DNA of 64,000 nt from Paraphysomonas bandaiensis (GCA_965644295.1 CBFFRP010000036.1:1-64000); one strand, 5' to 3'. Shown: positions 11,064-22,570, numbered from the stretch's first letter. The notes: generated by a model from the letters alone, not told the origin. A program made the numbers and translations.

Positions 11064-12718
11064 ATGGGAATGTGTTCAACCAAATTCAAGCGAGATGCCT
11101 CCATTCCAGGCCGTGATAACGTATCTATGGCTGTGTACAGTCGTCTGTGTCTCACTGATATGGAGTTAACACTCTTTTATCGACTGTTTATAAAACTCAA
11201 TAAAAATCCAAAGACACTTGGAGTTTATGTTGATGTGAGGGATATCATTGCTGGTCTCAATGTTGAACGAAATGATATAACTGAGCGAATGTTTAGTATA
11301 TTTAATGCCGATAAATCAAACAAATTGAATCTCTGTGAGTTTGTTTGTGCATTGTGGCATTTTCTATCAATGGATGAAAAGCTTCTTCCAGAGTTTGTCT
11401 TTACACTATACGATCATCGACATTACCATGCCCTTGATATCACACGAATGCGACAGCTTTTTGAGACGTTACATGGGGATATTTATGAGGAAAATGCAGT
11501 TGTACGTAAGCACGTAGATGCTCTAACTGTAGAAAATAGTGACAATGTTGCCCTCGAGAATTTCATTAGTTACACTTCTTCTAACCCGGATTCTTGCGCT
11601 CCTATTGTGAAAATGCAGGCCGCTATGCGTAGCTGGTCGTTGGGAACATATCATTGGCGTGTTCTCCTTAATAAACGCAAAGAGCACCCGGAGCAGATGG
11701 ACGTTATGTTTTTCACAGATATCAACGCTATGATCAGGTTAATTTGTTGAAGCTTATATGTTTAATGTATAATTAAAGGCGTGTTCATATGTAGTTAGAA
11801 ATGTATGGTCATGTTACAATTTTACTGTTTTGTGCACCTGTTGTCAACAAGGATGACTAGTAACTGTTAGCTGACAGGTCTGAGTCACAACGAATTAAGC
11901 GGGAAAACTCTATAAGAATTCTTGAAGCTATTACCCGAAAGCCCAATAACTCAAGTAGTGCGATTGAGCAGTCTTCTCGTGGTCAAAGTACTGCATCTGT
12001 CCCACACACACCTAACCGACAGTCTATTAATGGAAATAGCGTTCCACAGAAGCCCATGTCGTTGTCAAAACCGAGGAATAAAGTTAAGAAGAAGAAGAAG
12101 AAGAAGAGGAAAAAGAACGATAAAGCCGCAGAAATTGATCTATCAGGCATAACGGAAGCAACGTTGCATATTCGAAACAACACAGATACAATGCTACAGG
12201 TAATCAGCGAAGCACTGCCTCCAGAGACGGTGAAGGCAATGACTATGGCCCAGGTAGAGGCCGCGTATTCCGAATATTTGAAAGCCAATCGTATGAATGA
12301 AATTGTGTCCACTGGGAAAGTAATACATCAGATGCAGGAACAAATTGATAGTGGTTCGGCCCTCTGTCGAGCTGACAGTATATGTCGTAAACAGCCGAAG
12401 CATAATATTGTGCCGATCGAGCGGTCTGCGAGCACAATGGGGCATGTAGATGCATTACCGGAAGATTTATACGCTGGGCGTGCTATCAATCGTCAGTTAA
12501 CGCGAACACAAAGTTGTCCTTCTGTAGTCTCTCCCTGTAATAGTGATGATGAAAAGAGTGTGGAATATTTCAAGCGGTACCCTCGTAGTAAACTACCTGT
12601 TAAACTTAAACTTCCCCCAGTGCTTAGAGACAGAAGAGGAATTCAGTACCAAATCCGACCTGCCTCAGTGATGCTGGGAACTGAAGATAAAATATATGAT
12701 TATAATGTTATGTATTGA
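11064..12718 (+). CDS. EF-hand protein with predicted N-myristoylation
   Basis: Two exons, 11064-11737 and 11878-12718, joined by a 140-nt GT-AG intron, 504 aa. I chose the ATG at 11064 because it gives MGMCSTKF, a good N-myristoylation context (Gly2, Thr6) with a nearby Cys for palmitoylation. One EF-hand loop is close to canonical (N-A-D-K-S-N-K-L-N-L-C-E, residues about 86-97), and a second (YDHRHYHALD) has lost its acidic ligands. Exon 2 adds a Lys-rich run (about 10 basic residues near 12083-12120) and a Ser/Pro-rich tail. This looks like a membrane-tethered calcium sensor. The function is inference and I do not recognise an orthologue. Confidence 0.75.
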
Positions 12719-13163
12719 TGATTTCGAACCACTCATGTGTATGTATTTCTAGCGGTTATCTTTGTTACGTGCCATGTCATTGTGCTTGTGTCTGCGAAGT
12801 ATGGTTTTCATTTTATTTTCATTGTTCGTCGAAAATGTTTGTTTGTATGTGATGTACACTTAAAATGCTAGGAAATAGTGGGTTTCTTTCATGGCTTCTC
12901 ACTTTATGTTGTGAATTTTCTACCAATATCCTAAAATTAATTCCCTCATTCTATTTTCTATTATAGCATGGACAATATTTGTATGCGATATAAAGCCTTT
13001 AAGATCATACAGCAGAAATGAATTGAGTTTAATTCTACTGTATATGTTGAAACATCAGATGTAGTGCAATGATGAGTTATTTATATATTACCCCACTAAA
13101 ATGAAGATTCTTTAGTTTCTCATTCTGCATTCTGCTATTATTTTTTTACGGAAAAATTTAATT
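12719..13163. other. Gene-free stretch 3' of EF-hand gene
   Basis: AT-rich with no coding frame. One copy of TACAGCAG lies at 13008-13015, here downstream of a gene rather than upstream. Confidence 0.4.
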
Positions 13164-13217
13164 TTGGCCCTTTTTGGCCCTCGGCCCGCTAGGGCCCTCG
13201 GCCCGCATTTGGCCCTC
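13164..13217 (+). repeat. Left GC-rich terminal inverted repeat of MULE remnant
   Basis: Built of repeated GGCCCTCGGCCCGC units in an AT-rich setting. The reverse complement of 14427-14482 has the same composition and shares the core AGGGCCCTCGGCCC, so the two flank the transposase reading frame in inverted orientation. Confidence 0.55.
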
Positions 13218-13462
13218 TACTACAACTAACAATAATAACAATAATTCTTAATTAAAAACACACACAACACACACTACAACCACAAGCAACAATAACGCAC
13301 AAAGCAAAGGGCAGTATTACGCACAAAGCAAAGGGTCAAATTTAGCAAGAGTTATTAATATCTTAAGCAAGAGCAACTTTATACCAAAACATTTTTCGGA
13401 GCTGGGGGCTCCCCACGCTTCGACTCTACGAGCCGGCGTCCACTGCCCCCAGGCCCCCGCCC

Positions 13463-14290
13463 CTAAACAACGCCGGGGCCGGCCCCACCGGCCCTATTCC
13501 GGCGTTTGGCGCCGGTCTGAGCCCTGCCGGCGGCAACACAGCATGTCTCAATCTCCTCGGTGAAAGCACAGTCTTCGGCTGTCACTGTAGACTCCTTGCC
13601 ACATCCAGTGTATTTCACTATCTCCTCAATTGAAATACAATCATCAGTGGGTACATCGACAACATATCCATTCTGCAGTCGGCACTGCTCGCGATAGCCA
13701 ACGATGGACCCCTCGTAAAATCCAACTCTCACCACCTCGTACATGCACCCATCCTCAGGATCATAGTGGCTCTTCCCAATCAAAAACTTGTATTGGTTGA
13801 GCTGCGCAAACTTAGTCCTTTGGACTGACCTGTCCATTTCAAATGCAGCGTAGTCCTCTGGCAATGTGAATTGCTGGAATGGCAGATGTTTCGGCCGGGA
13901 TGCATGACCCCTGAGAATTTTGTTTCGAAGTTCGACGTATTCTTGACTTAGCTTCCGAATAGTACTCACATATAACACCACGGAAGGATGCGCAGTGGGA
14001 AAAGCCTCGTTCAGCTTTCTGTTAAACCTTTCCAGTGGATTGTTGGTTCTATTAATCAAGCGGGATGTTGATGACTCGTCTGTTACAATGCCATGCACAT
14101 TCCAATCATTAGGATCGTACGAGAGCATCCAGGTCTTCACGAAGTATTTCCAGAATATGTCAAACTTGGCTCGGTGAACACCTTCGTCAAAATGTTGGCG
14201 CACATATGGTATCCCTTTAGGCTCAATATCTTCAATAGGAATTGTTAATAGAATCGCCTGCTTGATGACAAAATTATTAATGAATTTGTA
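13463..14290 (-). mobile_element. MULE-type transposase, C-terminal part
   Basis: The frame is open from about 14290 to the stop at 13463; the longest start-initiated part is 246 aa but coding similarity extends upstream of it (IPIEDIEPKGIPYVR). The segment RTNNPLERFNRKLNEAFPTA with a following HP motif is typical of the C-terminal part of Mutator-like transposases. The N-terminal zinc finger and the catalytic DDE domain are absent, so the copy is truncated and non-autonomous. The last 60 residues are Gly/Arg/Cys rich and GC-rich in base composition, merging into the element end. It is flanked by GC-rich inverted ends at 13164-13217 and 14427-14482. Confidence 0.75.
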
Positions 14291-14426
14291 TTAAGTTTTC
14301 AAAAAGTCGAAATTAAAAACTAATCACATTAGTTTTTTCAAAACTCGAAATCTTTAAAAGACAATAACTGAAATAATATAACAAATCAAAATCTTCAGGA
14401 GGCAAAAACTGAAAAAAATTAATTTT

Positions 14427-14482
14427 AGAGGGCCCGCGGGGGGCCGCGGGCCCGCGAGGGCCGAGGGCCCTGGCGGGCCGCA
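14427..14482 (-). repeat. Right GC-rich terminal inverted repeat of MULE remnant
   Basis: Dense GGGCCC/CCGCGG runs, inverted relative to 13164-13217 and bounding about 1.3 kb. The match is imperfect, with the order of units partly scrambled. Confidence 0.5.
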
Positions 14483-14609
14483 AAAAAACCTTATCTTTTT
14501 TACGAATGCAGTAAAGTATTTAAACGCTTTACTCAACATTCTTAGCTCAACAATATTTCCTGCACTCTTACAATTTATTAATTATAGCACTCACGGAATT
14601 AAAAAAGTA

Positions 14610-14785
14610 GTACACGTGACGCACTGTCATGTAAACTGTTCCATGCTCTTTCATATGAACCGTGGTATAAAATGTCATCTGAATGATTGTTGCATGCACT
14701 CTCATATGAACTGTCATACGAAATGTCGACTAGCAGCGTGCACTGTCATCTCAACTGTTGCATGCACTGTCATATGAACTGTCAT
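14610..14785 (+). repeat. Diverged short tandem repeat (TGCACTGTCATATGAACTGTCAT-like)
   Basis: Several degenerate copies of a unit containing GCACTGTCATATGAACTGT occur at about 14619, 14650, 14693, 14738 and 14762. They run directly into the ankyrin-coding array. No gene is evident in the unit itself. Confidence 0.55.
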
Positions 14786-15412
14786 TTGGATGTTCTGAAG
14801 TGGGTTCGTTCACAGGACCCTCCATGTCCATGGGATAGCAGGACTTGTAAAGCTGCTGCTGCTGCTCGTGGCCACTTAGGTGTCCACAAGTGGCTTCAAT
14901 GTCCCTGGATTGAACGCACTTGCAAAGTTGCAGCTGGTGGTGGCCACTTGGATGTTCTGAAGTGGTTTCGTTCACAGAACCCTCCATGTCCATGGGATGA
15001 ACTCACTTTCGAAGCGGCTGCTGGTGGTTTGACATTTGGATGTTCTGAAGTGGCTTCGTTCACAGGACCCTCCATGTCCATGAGTTGAATTCACTTGCAA
15101 AGCTGCTGCTAGTGGTGGCCACTTGGATGTTCTGAAGTGGCTTCGTTCACAGAACCCTCCTTGTCCATGGAATGAACGCACTTGCAAAGCTGCTATTAGA
15201 GGTGGACACTTGGGTGTTCTGGAGTGGCTTCGTTCACAGGACCCTCCATGCCCATGGAGTGAAGAAATTTGCATAGCTGCTGCTAGAGGTGGTCACTTGG
15301 ATGTTCTGGAGTGGCTTCGTTCACAGGACCCTCCATGGATGAAGAAGCTTGCAAAGCTGTTGCTGCTTATGGTGGCCATTTGGATGTTCTGAAGTGGCTT
15401 GGTTCGTAGGAC
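14780..15412 (+). pseudogene. Ankyrin-repeat array (PCPWDE type), frameshifted
   Basis: About seven to eight units of roughly 85-95 nt encode the ankyrin variant GGHLDVLKWLRSQDPPCPW. The DNA units are very similar to each other, so the array expanded recently. The frame breaks at least twice: near 15030 (the first frame ends in nonsense before a stop at about 15086) and near 15335 after DPPW. No continuous protein is possible. There is no clear start upstream because the array grows out of the short tandem repeat at 14610. Such arrays are common in protist genomes as multi-copy families. This one looks like a dead fragment. Confidence 0.7.
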
Positions 15413-15424
15413 CCTCCATTCTAT

Positions 15425-16910
15425 TTAGTACTCATGCTATGTGTGTATATGTTTTAAAATTTGTACACTGAATGTACTTAACTATGCTTCGTAGTTTGTA
15501 TCCTATTACATTCAATATATTGTAGTATGTGTACCAAACTATTTTCTCATCTATGTATGATGTATTTATATAATAATGAAGTAATAAACCAGCATGGCGG
15601 CAGAGTGAAAGAGAAATTAAATTACACACGTCAAACTTCCTACTCCCTACGCCATGTCGGCTGATCATATAAAGCGCGGATATTCTTGATCATACGAATG
15701 ACAGTAATGCCCCATATTGACAGCGTAACTAATCACTGCGTGCGGCCCTCTAGTGGGTGCTGCTGAGTACTGCGACCGCGCACCTCTACCTATGTACACA
15801 TTGCTTAGTTCAGCGCTTCCTCACCCGGGTTCTCACTGCATATTCAGCGCTAAACACCGTGTGATAGTGATGTAGCTAGTTGGGTTCAGTAGGTAGCTAG
15901 CAAATAACGTATGGGACTTAATCAAGTATTAGTTAGGTACCCACCCGGCCCCCACCCGGATCTACCTACGTACGCGCTCAGAATGAGGCAGTATCTTTAG
16001 TTCATGCAATACTGCTAAGCGCTACTATATTCTTCAAGCAACTGTCATAATTCAAATATATATACATCTTAGAAATACAGTTTTTAATTGCTCAGAAACA
16101 GAAAAGTTCAACACTGGGGTTTCACAGAGTTTTTGTCATATTTATACCCAGTTGATAAATTAAAAAAGTCGCCATCACTTTTTACTGTCAAATTAGCTCT
16201 ATGAATGGTTGCTGCATCATCTATAGTTTTTTTAGATGTTGAAGTTAGATATAAGGTACAGGCATTGATTTATAAAACATAAGGAATTCACACTTCATTC
16301 ATTGCATAATGGTGTAATCATAGTAACGAGTGCTAAGAATATGTAATCCGCTAATGATTATGGACGTGTATGTATAGGTGTGTGCATAGGGAGCTTTATT
16401 ATAGAGCCGCATATGTATAGGGTGGTGTATATGTCCAATCCAATTAAAACGAAACGAGAAGTTGGGGTTGATACTGTCTCAAACTATTCTGAAGTATCCT
16501 GAGCATGTTTCACAAACATATCCGTGGATTATCCCTTGTACGCATATAATGGGACATCATACTGTTTTGTCACCTCATGCGGAGCGGTGTGGTACGGTCG
16601 TGTGGTACAGCAGTGGTATGCAGTACGGTATACCGCACCATAATACGAGCACACAGCAGTAGCGATATATGCAGATATGTGGTAAGCTACACAGGTACAT
16701 CTGTAAGGTACACAGGTACACAGAGTGTGTGTGGATTGGACACAACATGAAAATAATTGGTCCAAATATACCTACACTGGGCACTGCTCTGCTGTATCAT
16801 GTACCTGTACCTGTACCTGTACCTGTGTACCTATAGACATACAGCTCAATTGGACTTAACAAACTCTCCATCCTATCACTACATTCATACTATATATATC
16901 ACTACCAATC
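15425..16910. promoter_or_regulatory. Intergenic region; repeat fragment and promoter motifs upstream of methyltransferase gene
   Basis: The first 600 nt hold nothing recognisable. 16018-16110 is homologous to 59633-59720 (shared TATTCTTCAAG and a following stretch), so it is a dispersed repeat. On the minus strand about 16113-16226 is open and reads DDAATIHRANLTVKSDGDFF, possibly a captured exon. Close to the gene lie TACAGCAG at 16606-16613, CTGCTGTA at 16789-16796 (115 nt before the ATG) and four tandem GTACCT units at 16801-16824. Confidence 0.45.
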
Positions 16911-18357
16911 ATGAGTGATGATGATTTATTTTCTGGATTATTTGTATGTGAAGATTATGTGGTGAAGTCTTATACATTTGGAGATATGAAGCAGTCCCTT
17001 CTATGCTCCAATATGTCATCTGTGAGATATATACACCCCTTCATACACTATTCATACTTATATTTTACATACAGACTGATCATGATCTCACTGGTCAAAT
17101 TGTATGGCCTGCAGCAAAGTTATTAAGTTGGTTTATATCGACACATAAACATTTGTTTAAAGATAAAGATGTGATCGAGCTTGGAGCAGGCACTGGTTTA
17201 GGGGGCTTTGTAGCAGCTCAGCTGAGGTTCGTATATTATTATATTCGAATTATATCAACTAATTTATATCTGATTATGCAGTCGCCATACGATAATTACA
17301 GATGGCAATGAGGTTAGTGATATTGTATAGTTACTTGGAGGAACTGTTAATCGTTGTAGGACAACAGGTTGTGTTGAGATTAATCGATAGAAATATTAAT
17401 GAAGGGTATGTTTCACGGTACGATAACGATGAAAAAGTAAGCAACGATATCCAAGTTGTTGGCAGACAATTGCTGTGGGGACAGAAAAATCAGGTCAAAT
17501 GCATACATTAAATATGTTAAATCCCTATGTGGACATCGGGTGACAATATGTACGTGCAGATTGTTGACTTAGTGAAAGAAGGTGTGATACCAGAAGTAAT
17601 CATAGGTAAACTATTGTTGTTCTATTTATTGTACGTGAAAATGATATCAGGCGCTGATGTTGTATTATGGCCCACTTACACGAGGGCACTTTTGCTTACT
17701 GTTAGGTGGCTTCTGAGTTTTAAACCGAGGTACTGTAGCAATTTCCTGTACAATTGCATAGAGTATTTACAGTCTTAAATTATTCCCCTCGTTTGCACGT
17801 TTCCCCAGTCATATACCCTTTACGTCACTGTTGTAATTCTGGCTTAGGTCTTCGAGATGTTATATCAGTTATGTGTGCCGTGCCCAAACTACGACAGTAG
17901 GTTTTATAATTGGAATACTGTGTCATTTTGATATTGTGATGTAGGATTTGTTTTTATCAAATGCTGAGGACCTTGGACTCATTGTTAACGTATGTGTTGG
18001 TTTTCCGAACTTTGTTGGTCACAATGACGTGATTCATAGGATGTTTGCATTGGAGACTTTCTGCCTTCTGTAAGTGATGAAGAAAGAAACGAAAGTTTTA
18101 TTGACCCCTCTCAGTGGACGAGTGAGTTACATTCTTATGATTAATATGTACTCTGTGCATTACCATTTGTGTCCTTATGATAGTATGAATATGTAGTAAT
18201 GCTGTTGCTCACAGATATGCGCATCTTCTCTATCGAATTATCTCCCGTTAGATTCCCAACAAGTGAAAATGATATTGACCAGTGTATGTTTGACAACATC
18301 CCTGCTGAAGACGAAGAGTGGAGATGCAAAGCTGAAACAATTAATAGTCCCTTTTAA
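16911..18357 (+). CDS. METTL21/FAM86-type protein lysine methyltransferase
   Basis: Ten small exons: 16911-17021, 17075-17226, 17282-17312, 17368-17493, 17560-17605, 17651-17729, 17848-17896, 17945-17989, 18040-18121, 18215-18357. All introns are GT-AG and 45-118 nt, phases agree throughout, and the product is 287 aa. Family marks are GQIVWPAAKLLSWF, SAM motif I VIELGAGTGLGG (exon 2), ITDGNE acidic loop (exon 3), and IIGADVVLWPTYTRALL (exons 5-6), where the usual S/A-D-V-I-Y motif sits. CYISYVCRAQTTTDLFL (exons 7-8) matches the ISYVNR block of this family. These enzymes methylate single lysines on proteins such as chaperones or translation factors. The substrate cannot be told from sequence. 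The gene's mean exon size (86 nt) is the smallest in the window. Confidence 0.85.
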
Positions 18358-18829
18358 TTTATAATCGTATTAATATAGTTACTGCGATGTGTTCATCCCA
18401 TCACGTGTAAACCTAATTTTGTCGTCATTACTTTTTTGTTAGAATTGAGTTTCACACCTTATCCTTAACCTTGTTGCACACAACGTATTTTCAAGCTCTT
18501 AACAAATTCATGTACCACCCGATGAACATCTGTTCTCAGAAATATCTGTCTAACATATATGTTCACCAGCCACTCCTATATCATACATAGTTACACATCA
18601 GCAACTGAATTTACTTCCTTTGTAAGATATTACCAGTTACATCTATGAGTTGATTTCACCAATTTCACATTATCACATTATTGACTCACTGCAGCTGAAA
18701 AAATATAAATTATATAGTATATCAGAAACCAACATTCTCAAAATAGCTGCTGGATATGTTAAATACGGATATGTGCTATATTGTCGTTGTGGACTATTAA
18801 TTACTATTAGTAGTGAATGTCTAATTATT
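18358..18829. other. Gene-free AT-rich stretch
   Basis: Downstream of the methyltransferase stop; no coding frame or repeat recognised. Confidence 0.4.
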
Positions 18830-19030
18830 TAGCAATAGGCGTTGAGACCTTGCATCAATTAGTGGCTAGAAGAATGCTAGTCATACTAGTTAGACCACTA
18901 CCCGTAACTAATCAATACAAACTCTTTTATCCTACTATTTAACGCTACGAAAGCTGCTTGTGCGTCGCCGCAAGCACCAAGGTGCAACCACTTCCGTTCA
19001 TTAATTACTATTACTATCGTTGTTCCAGTT
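18830..19030 (+). repeat. Dispersed TIR repeat family, 5' partial copy
   Basis: Starts TTAGCAATAGGCG, the same terminus as the full copy at 26295. It then contains the conserved block CGCTACGAAAGCTGCTTGTG with its hairpin (GCTTG...CAAGC) and the adjoining GCACC-AA-GGTGC hairpin. The later blocks are missing. The remainder to 19396 shows nothing recognisable. Confidence 0.65.
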
Positions 19031-19396
19031 TAAATTTAAGTAACGTAGTACGTAGTAATACTTCGCATCTATAAGGAGAGGTAGTGATATGTTGCGTGGC
19101 AATGAAATATAAACTAGGGTTATCGAATGCAATGCTTCAACTTCTATCTTAAACTTCTTCATAGATGTGGTGACTTATCTTAGAAGTCAGTGATGACGGT
19201 TTAGATATCTGTTACGCTCATTAATATTCACTTCGAAGATTTAAATGTAACAGACTTTCGACAACACATTAGTTCCAAATGTGCTTTAGAGATGAACTAT
19301 ATTATAGATTCGTTGTTGATAAATGTCAAATAATCTTCAATACTATTACAATGGGTGTACACATAGGAATACTCAGTAACCATTCATGTGGTAGTA

Positions 19397-20688
19397 TCAA
19401 TGCACAGTAATACCCTCGGTAGGATTGCGAGGTCTCCATGTCACTTCAACAGCATCAGTCCTGAACCTGGTTTTACACCATCATCATCACCAGCATAGAC
19501 ATGATATCCTATTTACCTCTGTGTACATGATGCCTCCTCTAGAGGGGTAACACTCCCCATTTGATAGGCAAATATACCTGCCTGTGCTATCATTGCCCCG
19601 TTATCTATGCAATACCGATGATCCATTGCGCAAACTGATCCACCTCGATCTTCTGCCATAATACGCATCATCTCTTGTAACCGCACATTGCACCCCACCC
19701 CACCCACAATCAATACCGTATTGGCCCCTAATTTATTTACACGTTTACATCCCCAATTTACAAATATGCAACTATGTCATCACCTGTATGAGCCATTGCA
19801 CGCTCAGTTGTCTCAACGAGCATCGCAAATACGGTCTCTTGTAGAGAGTAGCACAGATCGGCTGGGGTAGCTTGTCCTGAGGGAACAAGGTCTTTGCATT
19901 CCTTCTCTATCTTTGTGAGTATGCCACTGAAGCTTACGTCCATGCCCTATAGAGAGAACACTCACAGGCAGAATAAAAGAGGTGTCAAAGTACTTGCCTT
20001 TACAATATAAGGCAGTTCTATGTACCGTGAACCTTTCTTGGCAAGCTGCTCTATGTTGTACCCAGGTGAAGGGTCGTTTGAAAGCCCTAGGATGCGTGCG
20101 AATCTGTCCAGACAATTTCCGACTGCAATATCAATTGTCTCTCCAAATATACGGTACCTTCCGTCAGCGTAGGCAATTACCTGAGTATTTCCACCACTTA
20201 CGTACAGCACAACTGGATCACTGCAATTGGTGGCAACTCGACCCATTTCTATGTGGCCAACGCAATGATTCACGCCAACAAGAGGCTTGTCCCACAGTAT
20301 ACTAAGCATACGCGCTGCCACAGCGCAGGATCTAAGAGGACCACCCATTCCAGGGCCTTTAGTATAGCAAACCACATCAACTTCCTCTGCCTTTATGCCC
20401 GCATCATTCAATGCCTAGCTAAACTATGAAAAACACGTAACAATACAATCACGCACTTACAGTTCGTACTAAACCAACAACATGATTCTGATGATGCCAA
20501 GAGGTCTCTCTAGGCAAGAACCCTTGACCAGGGGGGGTAATAAAGGTCTTTCTAGGGTTAGACAGTATATTATACTGTCCACTCTCATATAAAATAACCC
20601 CAACGCCTATTTTATTAGCAGACCCTTCTATTCCAAGTGCAATTATTCGGGATTTCTCCACTACAGGTGGTAAGTTTCCAATATCCAT
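19397..20688 (-). CDS. OSGEP: tRNA N6-threonylcarbamoyladenosine synthase Kae1/OSGEP
   Basis: Five exons, complement of 20688-20461, 20414-19998, 19946-19784, 19727-19517 and 19466-19397; 362 aa. It is the catalytic subunit of the KEOPS complex, which transfers threonylcarbamoyl to A37 of ANN-decoding tRNAs. Visible marks: [15 protein letters not shown] at the N-terminus, metal-binding HCVGHIE (His126 and His130), [19 protein letters not shown]-like segment ([13 protein letters not shown]), [14 protein letters not shown] and [10 protein letters not shown]. The C-terminus [12 protein letters not shown] matches the family and required the small last exon at 19466. Intron 2 (19997-19947) begins GCAAGT and so is a GC-AG intron. 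The others are GT-AG. The form without a transit peptide is the cytosolic type. It is divergent from the MFS gene. Confidence 0.95.
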
Positions 20689-20986
20689 GATATGTATATT
20701 TATTAAGATGGATCTCCGTTAATAGCAATCGCTTACTGTATATACACAGCAGTGTGGATGATGTAATTTTACTAAAGGGCAATTTTTATAAGAAAAAGCA
20801 CTTTTCATATTGAGAAACCACCACTTTTAGAACATGAATATATCACCAATACGAAAAATCCCCACTTTCAGTATATATATATACAGATTTATCGTATGGT
20901 TGTGCCTGTAAATAAGCAGCATATCATCAGATGTTAATCAGCTCTATGATATCACTATACTTCCCCTCTAATATACCATAAATAGC
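20689..20986. promoter_or_regulatory. Divergent intergenic region OSGEP / MFS transporter
   Basis: 298 nt shared upstream region. It lacks an exact CTGCTGTA but has the near variant CACAGCAGTG at about 20735. A TA-rich run lies near 20872-20882. Confidence 0.35.
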
Positions 20987-22570
20987 ATGAGTTTCTGGAG
21001 AAGAAATCGTAATATAATATGTCGGGCAGCATGTACACATTTCTTCTGTCTAGAAGGCATGTTGACTGGTGTATGGGCATCCCAGTTACCTAATATACAA
21101 GATCGATCCAATCTATCGGATGGTGTGTTGGGTTTATGTGTATTATGTGTATACTTAGGAACAGTTCTTGCAACACCTACAGCAGGATTTTTGAATCGTT
21201 TATTAGGCAGCAAATGGGCAACTATTACTAGTGCTATGCTCTATATCTTATCATTGCCGATTATAGGCATTAAAGCTGATATTGCACTGCTAATTACAGG
21301 GATGTTTTTATTCGGCATTACAATGGGTTCGTATGTTATATTTGTGAAGTATTATGTAAGTTTTGTATTAGGTCTAATGGATGTCTCCATGAATGCTTGT
21401 GGTGTTGTCGCAGAACTCGTTGCGGACAAACCCTTGATGGGAAGTTTTCACGGAAGTTATTCTATTGCTGCTGCTCTAAGTTCAGTGCTCGGTAGTGGTC
21501 TTGCATCAATAAACTGGTGGGTATATTCAGTATTTTACTCTATCCGTCTGTTTACTCACAAGCAATGTTGTAGGACTCCCTTGGAAATATTCTCGGCGGT
21601 ATGCTCTGTCTCAGTCCTGACAACCCTAATGGCTGGTGGAGGGTTATACAAGTGGAAGGATGAGGCGTATTACAGTAGCAAACACTGGAAACTTTTACGT
21701 CGCGCGGAGACTGGCATGATAGAACCGATGCAAGAAACATTACACTCAATGAAGGTTTCATCCCAGTCAGAGGAGGATTCTACGCAGCGGCTAGTTCAGG
21801 GAGAGCAAGAGAAGGAAGATAGTAGTCTATGTCAGTGTGCCGTACCACGTAACGCTGCCCTCTATTTATGTGCAGTTGGGTTTTTAGCATCGTATGGGGA
21901 AGGGGCAATGGTAACTTGGTCGGTGATTTATTTTAAGCGCTATGTTGATACTCCAAGAGCCCTCGCAACTGTAGGTTTCTTTACCTTCATGGTATGTATG
22001 GCTGTCGGAAGGTTCAGCTGTGACTATATAAGGCGCAAGGTGGGGCGCAGGCGACTCGTGCGTGTAGCTGGGATCCTGGCGGGTGTAGGCTTACTGCTCA
22101 CAGTCGCGGCACCGTCCTTGCCACTCAACGTTGGACCAGCGGTCTGTGGACTTGCCCTTACCGGTGCGGGACTTTCTACTCTCATACCCACCGTATTCAG
22201 TAGTGCTGGACACCTTCCAGGTACCCATAGTGGAACGTCAATAGCAACCGCTGCGGCTTTTACGTATTGTGGGAGCATTGTCAGTCCCCCCATGGTAGGA
22301 GGACTTTCGGATGGAATGGACTCATTGCGGTGGGCCTTTCTTGTGGTGGCCATCATCCTGAGTGTCATCGCCCCCCTTTCGTATGGAGTGCCTCCTGAGC
22401 TCGTTGTAGAAACGAAGGATAATAGTGCAATAGACGGGAATAGTATCAGTTGCAGTTCGGATGGATACAGCATACCTGCGGCGTCGGACACACATTGTAC
22501 TAGCCCGTATGAGGGCCTGCAAAACCCGCTACTACGGTACAGTGATGGTACAGGAAGCGAGTATGAGTAG
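20987..22570 (+). CDS. Major facilitator superfamily transporter (YbjJ-like)
   Basis: One open frame of 527 codons from ATG 20987. About 12 hydrophobic segments are split by a hydrophilic, acidic central loop (residues about 240-280), the usual 6+6 MFS plan. GLMDVSMNACGVVAE, the SFHGSYSIAAALSSVLGSGL segment and GEGAMVTWSVIYF resemble the YbjJ-type MFS group, which is widespread in bacteria and scattered in protists. Substrate unknown. The stretch 21327-21371 (starts GTTCGT, ends TTAG, 45 nt, no stop) looks like a short in-frame intron: removing it restores the G-LMDVSMN motif. A second candidate of about 42 nt starts with GTATATTC near 21521. If so, the protein is about 15-30 residues shorter. 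Confidence 0.8.
   Translation: MSFWRRNRNIICRAACTHFFCLEGMLTGVWASQLPNIQDRSNLSDGVLGLCVLCVYLGTVLATPTAGFLNRLLGSKWATITSAMLYILSLPIIGIKADIALLITGMFLFGITMGSYVIFVKYYVSFVLGLMDVSMNACGVVAELVADKPLMGSFHGSYSIAAALSSVLGSGLASINWWVYSVFYSIRLFTHKQCCRTPLEIFSAVCSVSVLTTLMAGGGLYKWKDEAYYSSKHWKLLRRAETGMIEPMQETLHSMKVSSQSEEDSTQRLVQGEQEKEDSSLCQCAVPRNAALYLCAVGFLASYGEGAMVTWSVIYFKRYVDTPRALATVGFFTFMVCMAVGRFSCDYIRRKVGRRRLVRVAGILAGVGLLLTVAAPSLPLNVGPAVCGLALTGAGLSTLIPTVFSSAGHLPGTHSGTSIATAAAFTYCGSIVSPPMVGGLSDGMDSLRWAFLVVAIILSVIAPLSYGVPPELVVETKDNSAIDGNSISCSSDGYSIPAASDTHCTSPYEGLQNPLLRYSDGTGSEYE

Noticed and set aside
16801-16824. CRISPR-like or functional tandem array (GTACCT units)
   Set aside because: A four-unit hexamer microsatellite in an AT-rich eukaryotic intergenic region; no spacers.
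22024-22491. 155-codon minus-strand ORF under the MFS gene
   Set aside because: Shadow of the MFS coding frame; Pro/Ser/Thr-rich translation typical of antisense frames.
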